From Colius striatus (Eukaryota; Chordata; Aves; Coliiformes; Coliidae), in NCBI RefSeq assembly GCF_028858725.1, contig NC_084776.1, forward strand, positions 2,356,001-2,420,000: 64,000 nt of DNA. The letters run 5' to 3'. Of this stretch, positions 52,870-62,400 are shown in pieces. Position 1 is the stretch's first letter. Every line of letters starts with the position of its first letter. A model generated the notes under the pieces. It made no database searches, had not been told where the DNA came from, and worked only from the letters and a program-made list of their open reading frames with translations. The position numbers and the translations under genes are program-made.

Positions 52870-53243
52870 GAGCACAAGTCTGATGAGGAGCAGCTGAGGG
52901 AACTGGGAGTGTTCATCCTGAAGAAAAGAAGGATCAGCAGAGACCTTCTCGCTCTCTGCAGCTCCCTGACAGGAGGTTGGAGGGAGCTGGGGGTCGGTCT
53001 CTGTTCCCAAGTAACAGAACAAGAGGAAATGGCCTCAAATTGCACCAGGGGAGGTTTAGATTGGAGATGAGAAAAAACTTCTTCACTGAGGAAGCTGTTA
53101 AAGGCTGTCCCAGGCTGCCCAGGGAGGTGGTGGAGTCTCCATCCCTGGAGCTATTGCAAAGCCATGCAGATGAGGTGCTGAGGGCCATGGGTTAGTGGTG
53201 GGCAGTCGTGGCAGCCCAGGGCTGGATTGGTGCTGGACTGCAT
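52870..53243 (+). mobile_element. CR1 LINE 3' portion, about 370 bp
   Basis: In order on the plus strand: AGCACAAGTCTGATGAGGAG, GGGAACTGGGAGTGTTCATC, AGACCTTCTCGCTCTCTGCA, GAGGAAATGGCCTCAAATTG, CACCAGGGGAGGTTTAGATT, AACTTCTTCACTGAGGAAGC, GGCTGCCCAGGGAGGTGGTG and ATCCCTGGAGCTATT. This is the well-known sense sequence of the CR1 ORF2 end and 3' UTR. The copy is 5'-truncated near 52870 and also lacks the usual final 40-60 bp with GATGATCTT and the octamer repeat, fading out near 53243. Frames on both strands across it are relics, not genes. Confidence 0.93.
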
Positions 53244-56200
53244 GGCACAAATGAGGCTTGCTGAAGTTACCAGGGGTTTAGGAACCAAACAGCTGCAGGA
53301 CACAGAGCTTACTTAGCTCAAACTTGGAAAGACCTTCCAGAACACTTACCACCACAGTGCTGGTAATGATGTTAATAAGAGGCCTTGGATCCTCAGAGGC
53401 TTTCACTGGGTGACATTCAATCAATGCAATTACGCTGCCTCATCCCGCTGAGAGTCTGACCGTGAGCAACACACCCCCAGAGGATAAAATACACGAGGAA
53501 AATAGCTCTGTGTGAAAAGAAAAATGACAGACTGAATGGCTGAAATGGCTCAAGCAAATCCTGTGCATTATCTGGCAAAATGTGATTAAAATTACGCCTG
53601 TAAGCTCCTTAAGGGGATAGATACAGTACATAAAGTTATACATAATTCAGGATTCCCCTGTCTCCCTGCAGTCAGTCATGCAGCTTTCCTTCAGAGGTTA
53701 CTGGAATGGAATTATCCAAGGCTTTCAGCTCTCCTGTTTGGGTGCTGTCATTGCAACATCTCCCCAAGCAGGGTGAGGGGTCCCACCACTTCCCACCTGA
53801 TGCTAAAGCCAAGTGCCACATTGGCACAGCTGCAAAGGCCAAGCCAGTCTGCTCTTTTTCACTACAAATAGGACAAAGGCCTTGGTGATGCTCACTACTG
53901 GCAATGTGTCTGGGCTTTTGACTAATTGTAAATCAACACAACATGGTGGAGTTTCCAAAAGTGAGATTGGTTTCAGTTTATTTCAGTACTCTGGTGCTTC
54001 TTCAAACCTTAACCAAGTCCTCCTGCATAAAAGCAGAGCCACTCAGGAGGGAAAGCACTGCTTGTAGGAGATCCCTTCCCCTTGATTTTTTGCTCAGTAT
54101 TTTGAAGTGTTCTCCTTAGCCCAGCTTTCAGTGCTCTCAAGTGACAGGGGACTCCATCCAGGCAGCAGCTGAGCAGTCCTGTTTATTTATAAGAATCAAC
54201 CAGAGCCATACAAAAGGTTATGGCTACAGGCCAAATGTCTTTGACATCATAGCCTGTCATTAATGGCATAAATCCTCCGTGATTTCATTTCCCAGTCAGC
54301 TAACCAGCATCTATCACAGATTATTTTAAAGGAAAAAAATGTCTAAACATTTACCTTCAAACCCCAAACAGATCATATCATTCTATTTTGCCTTCCCCCT
54401 ATTAAATATATTCTCCTGCATGTGGCATTTTTATTACAGGTTGTGACCAGTCACAGAGCTTGTTTCAGAGAGAGATACGTACAAAGAGAAGTTTTCTGAT
54501 TGTTCCCTAAGGGGAAAGCCAAAAAGGACATTTCATTTCACAAAACCTTCACTAACCACAAGACTTTGCTGGTTTAACGTAATTTTGTTCCCCTGCTTGT
54601 GCACCAGATCCCTATCTGCTCATTCATTTTGAGGGAAAGATTTAAAAGGTTGCTCTCTGTGCTTCTAACATGTGAGAGCATTTAATGTGGAGAGGCCAGA
54701 GCAGTTTTCCTTAAGACCATGTCTATCCCTTCTTTTGCATAAAATCCTCATAGCTACATGCAAAACATTAGCAAAGGGCTCAGAGCAGGACAGGGCCAAA
54801 TATACATGTAATGCCTGAGTACTTCAATTTAAAGCACCTTGGTATTTTAAGTCTTACTGACCTTGGGTGTATCTGCTGGTGGACAATGCACTGCTTGATA
54901 ATAAGCCTCAATATTTGACCTGTCTGTGCTGGTTGCATTAGAATGGGCCTAAAAAGCACAAGAAAAGTTTTCTAAGCCAGAGCTCACAGCAAAGCTGTTG
55001 AGGTAAACTGGGAATTCTTCTACACTTAACATGCTAGAGCAGATAGTTAGAGAGTTGGGTTTGATCTCACTTCTTTGCACATAAACTTGGAATCACTGAA
55101 ATTAGTCCAGATCACACTGTCTGAGAGGTAAAGAACCCGACGGGGCTGCCTCCAGAAAACATCCCTAACATCCTAACAGCACTCACTTATCAGCTCTCAT
55201 CTCAAAAGCACCCTATAAGAGGTTAATTATATGCAATTACAGATGAATCCTGAGATCCAAATGAGTTAAAAGGAGGAAAACTCAGGATCAGATCAAGCCT
55301 GCTGCACAAAGGGCAGAATTACACAGGCAATTTGGCATGGGGTGGCAGCAGTTAGGCTGAGGCAGCGAGCCTGATCCTCCTGGTGCCAGTGCAAACTCCT
55401 GGAGGCTGTATTTATTTAGTCCTTGCTGCCTGTAGGTCACAGGGAAGGGAGCATCACCAGGAGCACCTTGCAGTGAGCAGCATGCCACAGGGCCAGGGTA
55501 ATGCGGTCAGGAGGCTGCTCCAGCCTGAGAAGATACACCTCAATTCTCCCAATGCACAAACTAATACATAGGGACACACAAACAAGCCTGACTGAGCACA
55601 GTCTCCCCACTCTCTCTGGCGTTCAGAAGAGAAAGGGCAGAACTGGAGATGGACATTACAGCACGAACCCAAAGTTCCCACTTGAGCCATCATTCTTGCC
55701 TTCACCCCATGCTAACCCTGTACCCAAAAGCCCTCACCACCACCAAAGAACAACAAAAGGACCTCCCACATACCTTAGCAAGTATGAATGAGATGTTTCC
55801 TTTTTTGAGCTGTCTGGAATCTCAGGAGGTTCCCGCAAGCAAACGCTACCCAGCCGTGCAGACAGCACGGATGTGTCAGAGCGCTCGTGTGAGAGCCAAG
55901 GCTAAAATATGCCTGCAAAGCACCAGTAGCTCCATTCTTATGACTAACGCATCCCAAAGGTGCCATAACATGCATTGATGCAATGAATTCTGGGGTGCTG
56001 GAAGCAGTACAGTGAGAGGAGGAGCTGGAGAGGAGAGTTTCTTAGGAAAGCCAGCAAGTTCTTTTTCCACAATTCATCATACAGCTTTTCCACGGCGAGG
56101 GAGCCTTTTCCTCCAACTGCTCAGATGCAAAGTCACACAACTCCAGCACGAATTAAGCCAGCCAAGAAAAAGAAAAGCAGCTTTCTCTGCTCCCCAGGGC

Positions 56201-56750
56201 ATACATGATGGCTATTTGTTAACAATCTTTGATATCTGGAGCAGACAAACTTCAACAAAGGAATGTGGACATCTCTTATCTGCAGCAAAACCTACCACGC
56301 TGGGACAGGCTGAACGTGTTTAGCTGGGGAGATATTTTAGGGGTAGTGATATGTTTGAGTGGCAACACATTTTTAAGCACAAAGAATACACCACAGTGCT
56401 GCCCTTGTGAGTAACAGTCTCAGGACTAACTCTTACAGTACTGATGGAAATAACAAACTGCACATCTGCATCCTGGCAGCAGGATAAGCCGTGTGGCCAA
56501 GCAGAGAAGGAGGGAGGTCAATAGCACAGCAGCCCCCCAGCTGCCACAGTGGCAGAAGCTCCCAGGGTTTATGTTCTCCCATGGGTGATGAGCTGCATAT
56601 CAGCTAAACCTGTGAGCCTTTAGAGTAGATTAAGCTACCTGTAAACATGTTAGGAAGCTTTCTCCTGAACAGCCAGCAGCAACAACCATCATCTGAAGCA
56701 ATCCTTCCAGGGACATGGAGAGAGAGATCCATGGAAGGAGACCTGCAAGA
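53244..56750. other. Non-coding stretch
   Basis: No gene recognised. 55340-55900 is somewhat GC-richer, with several overlapping short frames on both strands (for example 55649-55978 plus, 109 codons) and none recognisable. No repeat family seen. Confidence 0.5.
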
Positions 56751-57300
56751 TTTGAAGTATGTGGCATGAGGCTTTCAAGCAGTGGATAATTAATTACATC
56801 TCAAATACATGCAAATAATTGACAGGTAACAAAACTTCCATGTCTGAAAACCCAGAATGTGAAAGAGAGCAACTGTTTAATCATTGACTTTAATAGCAGT
56901 GCTGCTGTTAAAGAGGCCCCACCATCAGATTCTTGCAGCAGATGAAAGGGAGGGACAGAACAGGCAAATGTTACTCACATTTTCTTCTCCCGCTCTCCCA
57001 GTGGTTTAATTTCTATCTGATGAGACTACAGTTTTAAGCAGCAGAATGGCACATTAGTCTCACTGGTAACACTGCTCAGGATGAAAGCACTCTCATTATT
57101 CGCTCTGAAAGATCCAGATTTGCTTAAACAAGAACTGTCACAACACACTGAGGTCCAGGAATTCTGAGGGGAGCTGCTCTGACATATTTGAAGATGATTT
57201 GCATTAATGTATGAATATTACACAGTCTGTTTGTCCAACAGTTCTAAAGATGTTTAGTCAATGCATACCTTGAGTTAATTCAATAAAAAAACTGTCAGAT
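56751..57300. promoter_or_regulatory. Candidate enhancer, POU/homeobox/MEIS motif cluster
   Basis: GGATAATTAATTACATC, then ACATGCAAATAATTGACAGG combine homeodomain cores, an octamer (ATGCAAAT) and a MEIS/TALE core (TGACAG) within about 50 bp near 56785-56826. A second cluster near 57195-57290 has GATTTGCATTAATG, GAATATTAC, and GAGTTAATTC. No open frame of interest. Paired octamer-homeodomain sites are typical of neural or developmental enhancers, but this remains inference. Confidence 0.3.
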
Positions 57301-60237
57301 CATACACCAAGGGACAGGCACAGCAATCCTGGCAGCCCCTCTTCATTAAACACCCAGCATAAAGAACTGCAGGAGGATTTCAGCCTGGGAGTGAATGAGC
57401 TATACATATTGAAAACACCAAGACACTCCAACCACGTTGCAATGTTGCAACTACAAAGGTAAATACCAAATCCACAAGAGTCCTCGAGATCAAAGCCTGG
57501 TGAAGAATGTCACTGGGAGGAGAGAGAAAAGAAGGAAGAATGAGAAGGGTAGAAATAAACTCCTGAGCTCACCGGTAGATAGCTTAGGACAACTTGAGAT
57601 AACAGTTAAGAGAGCTCCAGTTCTAATTAGGATAAGTCAGGGCTTCCCTAATTGCTTTTAATCCCCCTGACTTCACTGACAACAGGAGTGGCATGAAGCC
57701 AGGCACTGGGGGCACTCAGAGGCAGTTCCAGCCTCCCACTCAGGGTCAGAGACACAGAGAGGAGAAAAGAGGCCTGAGCAAGCTGCAGGTGGCATTATAC
57801 CTTCCTCAACTCAATAAATTGCTTTCCTTCTTCCAGCTGTTGCTGTGACAATCACCTCGAAGCCCTGCAGAGAGATGTCCTTCAGGTGAAGCCACTGAGC
57901 ACACTGTGAAGAGTAGATGGAGCATTTTTGCACTCCATTTGGTTTGAAATGCAGAGTGTGCATTTGAGCTGCTCCATACCTTCAGTCACTTCATTTTCCT
58001 TTAAAGCTTTTCCCCACCACCACCCCCTTCTCTTTGATTTAGCCTCTGGGATTCTTTTTAGAGGATAGGCATGGCTTGCCAAAGTCTCCTGCAGAAGGAA
58101 GAATGGAATTCCCTTTGTTTCCCTCTGCAGATCACAGAGGTATCCTGAGTCAACTGGATAGTGTTAGGCAACACTCTCTTGCCTAAGGTGTAAACAGAGA
58201 AAATACCAACTTGTGATCTGCATCTACCTTTCCAGCAAAAGTGAAAACAGAGCAAGTATCAACATGGGAACAAGGAAAAAATGATTTGCTTGTCTGTTCT
58301 GCATTCTCTGTGTGTATGCAAGGAACTTGCACAGAAACACTGGGTAAAGATGGAAATGCTTTGGTTAAAGGCAGATGTTCGTCCTTCCTGAGTGCTAACC
58401 ATCACTGCAACGTTTGAGACTTCATATTAAGAGGCTTCAAAAATAGAGCTAAAATAGTACTACTTCTCTGAGTAATCTGTCTGCCCTAGGGTGAGATTCA
58501 TCACGGATTGTAAAGATCCTGTATTATTAAACTATAGAAAGCTACACTTTCCTAACAGCATATTATATACCAATTAAATGAAACTCTGATCAATGATTCT
58601 AATGGAAGCAGTACCTTGAAGTTTATTAGTCTTGAACCATACTAGCAGCCAGATCTTCCTCAAAGCCTAATAATGAAGAAGTTTCTTAGGCAGTGACCTC
58701 AAAGTGCTTTGGTTTGGTTTGTTCTTTATTTGCAGCTGAGTGTCAGCATTTGCAGGCTGGAGCAGTAGGTTCCTGAGGCAGTGCAGGCACAGCCATGAAG
58801 GATCTTGCATGCCGTGTAATGCAAAATCATTAATGAGTTCATTTGCATATCAAATACAGTTTATGCACAGCAAGATTCATTTATTTCTTTAAAAAAAGAG
58901 CAAAATATCAACCTTGGAAGCAAAAGCCTGTTGTTTCTTACCTGCTGCGGCAGCAAAGGTCTCCCCAAGAAGCCAACATGCCTCTTACAGCAGGAGGGAG
59001 CAGGGGTTACCTGATAAGATCCTCCTCCTCACTACCTGGTTATGAGGAATAACCAGAATAAGGTCAAGTTCAGCCATACAAGACCTATTACTTGACTTTG
59101 ACCTTGTTTCCTGAGTTACCCTGAAATCTGCTATAACTGGGAGGTGGAAAGAGAAGGGTATCCAAAGAGGACAGGAGATCCTTGCCACAGCTCAGGATTC
59201 CCTTTTGCACAGCTCCCCAACCAGAAGGACTCAGCAGGTATTTCATATTTGATATATATGTCATTTGGATGAGTCTCAACTTGAATTTTATTTCATAAAG
59301 TCTGCTTCCAGTATCCAGGGGTTGAAATCCAAGCCAGCAAGGAAGGAAAATGCAAGAGCAGTGTTTATTTTAAATAGTATTATAGAATATGTACATATTG
59401 CTGAAATAGGTGTGTTTGCAACCTGCCCACCCACAACTACCAAATGCATTGGTTGTGGATAAGAACCTGGACCTGCACACTCAAACAAGCTGTAAATGCT
59501 GGTGCTGGATTAAAGGCTGTACTTTAGAGAAATCTTTGGAAGGAGATGTTATATCTTCTATGGCATTCTACTCATGCCATCTAGACTCAGGTAGCATAAG
59601 CTTGCAGCCTGCAGCACATGCTTGATGCTTGCTAGATGCATCCAGCTCATATGGGATAAAGAGGAGTTGAGCTATTACCTTGCTTGCTACCAAAGTAGAC
59701 CAACTGTGTATTGTTGCTGTATTTGTGCTGACTCCACCTGACCAGACCAGTGACCAGCAAGAGAAGGGAAAGGCACTGACAGGAGATGGTGCTAATGATT
59801 TAGGCAATGGGAGACAGCCAGGCAGAATATGCACAAAGTAGCCCCAGAGCCTCAGGCCCCTGCAGCAAACGTTAAAGCCAGGGTCAGATCAGTGAGGGCT
59901 GTCACACAGGATGCTTTTCAGCAGGGACAATAAGCAGATGCAGGCTGTGACAGCTAATATCTTACTCTAAATCCAGCCCTGTAATTATTATTGTAAGCTT
60001 TCCAAGAGACCATTAGATTTGAAAGGTAAATTTGAATTTATAAATTGAGTCTTTCTAGATAGGGTCAAGGCTCCATCCTTGGCATCATTTAATAGCAACA
60101 GAGGCTGATAAAAAGTTTGAAAAGTCAGTAGAGGAGTCAAAACTGCGTTGGGATGCTGCAGGGCCACCCTCAGCCTGTTTTGATTCTGGTGAGATCAGCA
60201 GTTTCAAGCCGAGTCACAGTTGTGCAGCCTCGATATT
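57301..60237. other. Non-coding stretch
   Basis: No gene recognised. A donor-like CAAAGGTAAATACC at 57456-57469 and a purine-rich run around 57517-57550 are visible without a matching exon. 58796-58872 is described separately. Confidence 0.5.
58796..58872. promoter_or_regulatory. Candidate octamer/homeobox element
   Basis: GTAATGCAAAATCATTAATG and a canonical octamer ATTTGCAT followed by ATCAAATAC lie within about 50 bp. Small candidate POU-factor element; no independent support. Confidence 0.25.
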
Positions 60238-60292
60238 CTGCCCCGGAGGTCACACACAAGCAGCAGCAAAGGAGATTTCCAACCCAGGCAAA
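60238..60292 (-). mobile_element. Possible MIR-like SINE, tRNA part
   Basis: CTGCCCCGGAGGTCACACAC followed by GCAGCAAAGGAGATTTCCAACCCAGG-like order (split here) matches the reverse complement of MIR: TTGCCCAAGGTCACACAG then GGCAGAGCCGGGATTCGAACCCAGG. Spacing is right, but divergence is high, including the loss of the CpG-containing B box. Confidence 0.5.
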
Positions 60293-60689
60293 TAAGGGCA
60301 TCGAGTCTCTTTCCAGCTCCTAGAGGTCCATCCCTGCTGTGCTTCCACATCCCCTTACACAAACCCTCAGCTCCACGCTGCTGAGCTGGGGCTCAGGACT
60401 CCGGAGGAATGGGGCACAAAGGCGACAGCAAGCGTGTTTGGAATCAAGCTGAGCTGAAGAGAATCATTTCAATAAGGGGATGTTCCAGGCAGACATGAAA
60501 CATGGGGATTTGAAGAAGAGTTTCCTGCTTAATTTTTTAATCCCTTTTCAAATCTTTCCAAGCCTTTGCTTACACTGTGGTTTAATTTCCCTAAACTCAC
60601 CCCCCACTGCCCCACCTTCCCCTGCTTTGTAGATTATGCAGACTTCAAGCTCTTTTTCCATTTTATACAACTTGCAGCTAACGATCTGG

Positions 60690-60755
60690 AGCTCTGCAGT
60701 TCCTGGTATGACCTTAAGAAAGTCCCTCATTCTCTCTGGGGCAAATCTTACACTG
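60690..60755 (+). mobile_element. Possible MIR-like SINE core
   Basis: GCTCTGCAGTTCCTGGTATG, ACCTTAAGAAAGTCCCTCATTC, TCTCTGGGGCAAATC follow the order of the MIR core (CTCTGCCACTTACTAGCTGTGTGACCTTGGGCAAGT, CTCTGTGCCTCAG), cited here as pattern only. Orientation is plus, opposite to the fragment 400 bp to the left. A second independent remnant or chance. Confidence 0.45.
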
Positions 60756-60985
60756 CACTTACCCAGCACCCCTGTTGGTGTTCTCATGTGAGACATAATG
60801 ATGGTGTCACCTTTCCTCCTGCCTTTTGTCAAGGGAGAGAACGACCTGTCTCCTCCTAAAATGTTTCACACAATACCTGTGCTCAGCCAGTCCCAAAGTC
60901 CATAACCTCCAGACCCACCCCCAGCTCATTTAAGTGCTGCATACATCAGCTCAATTCTCCATTTTGGTGGGTTTTTTAGTTATTA

Positions 60986-60991
60986 TTTATT
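60986..60991 (-). terminator. Candidate polyadenylation signal, minus strand
   Basis: AATAAA read on the minus strand, in an AU-rich context, with G/T-rich sequence 55-80 nt downstream. A plus-strand AATAAA also lies a few bases away (about 60998), so orientation is not decided by the hexamer alone. Confidence 0.33.
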
Positions 60992-62244
60992 TAGAAATAA
61001 TAAAATAAGACATAATATATAAAAATCTGTACAATCCACAATTTGTGCAGTACATTAGGAAGACTTTGATACAAAAAGGCTGCAAACAGGAAAAAATAGT
61101 AATGGACAACTGTCAGATGCCTAGATTGTTCACCTTACAATAGCTGCAGGCCAAAAGTCATTACCAAATGAGTTTCTTGTTGGCTGTGGGATGATGACTA
61201 TGCAGCACCCTTCTACTTCACACGGGTCAGGAGCAGCCATAGTTTAAAGACATTACAGTACTTCTCAGTTTTACCTTGTAATCCATTATGAAAAAGAAGA
61301 CCGAAGAAAACAAATGAAACATCTGGACCCTTTGTCTTTTCCGAGCAGAGTGAGTGCTAAACTGACACCACAGGAGTTGGTTGTTGCTGGGAGAGAGTAT
61401 CATTAATCACAGCTAATAAGTAAAGGATTTCTACCCTGGCTACTTAACCAAGGACGACTCGCACAGAAGAGCCAGAGGAAAGAAGAGATCCCATCCCCAC
61501 CTGCCTCAGAAATGCTTTTTGTCACTGTACGCAGTATTATGGTTTAGACAATGTGTCTCATTCAAGTATTTTCAGGGAAGGGCAGAAATAACATATTCCT
61601 CCCCAGACCCTAAGCGAAATACAGTATAAACCTTCCGTGCGAGCCAGTTGAGCCAACTTTATCCTTGACCAAGAGGCCGACCCAACGCCTGTTGGAGTCT
61701 GCAGGTAGAGCTCAGTCAGTTTAAAGGGCTTCTGATGAAGCATCAGCTTGGCCCAGCATGATCAGGAACCAAAGAAACGCTGTCAGTCACCGTGTTCTGC
61801 TTCAAAACAACCCCATTTTTGCACAGGACTAACCCAATTTGCTGCTGTAGAAGTGTGCTACAGTAGTCTGTCCTATCCCAGGCTTACCACAGCGTGTTGA
61901 GAAATACAGAAATGATGGCCAGAGGGAAAGGGTACCATGGAGTGTACATTGCAGGTCTCTTTCTAGCAGCTTCCCGGAGCCAGAGGCTGAGTGCAATTCT
62001 GCAATGTGAGATGCAATCGGCAAAGACAAAGGGTTACTCAAGAAAAAGAGCCCAGCAGAGAGGGTAAATGGATTACCTCAATGTACACCCAGGAGGAGAC
62101 TAGCACTGGGAGAGCTGGTGACTTTGAGAAATGCCAGTAACTAGAATGGGGTTTTCAACTGAAAAAGTCCATGCTTAAAAAATAAATAAAGAGAAGTTGA
62201 TAGCATTAGGGATCCTCTAAGGCTGGCAAGTGGTTGCTAAAGTC

Positions 62245-62276
62245 ATGCTAACCGGTAGCATCTAGGTCCTAGCTAG
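62245..62276. other. Three stacked palindromes
   Basis: Within 32 bp lie ATGCT-A-ACCGGT-AGCAT (62245-62261, arms around the perfect hexamer ACCGGT), CTAGGTCCTAG (62262-62272) and CTAGCTAG (62269-62276). Such density is unusual for random sequence, and the segment is CpG-containing within the candidate 3' UTR. Confidence 0.6.
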
Positions 62277-62308
62277 CCGAGACTGCCGAGCACAAGTGAT
62301 ACCTTTTG

Positions 62309-62346
62309 TGGCCTTTTCTCTTTCTTCTTCTCCTTGTCCTCCTTTA
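62309..62346 (+). other. Strong acceptor-like polypyrimidine tract
   Basis: CCTTTTCTCTTTCTTCTTCT followed by CCTTGTCCTCCTTTACAG forms a textbook 3' splice-site shape on the plus strand, but no frame downstream stays open beyond about 17 codons, and no donor follows clearly. On the minus strand the same bases would be lysine/glutamate-rich. Recorded as a sequence feature only. Confidence 0.3.
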
Positions 62347-62400
62347 CAGACTTCTATTTACATTTGGCTTTAAATACGAAAATACTTGATAGACTTTTAT

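Larger units (their letters stand above)
60965..62400 (-). other. Candidate 3' UTR of a minus-strand gene
   Basis: Read on the minus strand, the left end has TGTACTGCACAAATTGTGG, then a very AT-rich stretch with AATAAA at 60991-60986, which is the typical look of a transcript end; a G/T-rich stretch (GGGGGTGGGTCTGGAGG) lies about 60 nt further downstream near 60910-60930. A Pumilio-type UGUAAAUA occurs near 62358 on this strand. CpGs are mildly enriched (61440-61690, 62250-62300). No coding sequence that would attach to it was recognised up to position 64000, so the exon start and gene identity are unknown. Alternative: ordinary AT-rich DNA. Confidence 0.33.

Noticed and set aside
52977..53195. 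Open frame of about 72 codons within CR1 sequence
   Set aside because: It lies entirely in the CR1 3' end, which gives recurrent spurious frames; not a host gene.
62309..62346. Lysine/glutamate-rich reading on the minus strand opposite the polypyrimidine tract
   Set aside because: The charged peptide is an automatic result of a purine-rich repeat; an in-frame stop lies immediately upstream and another soon after.
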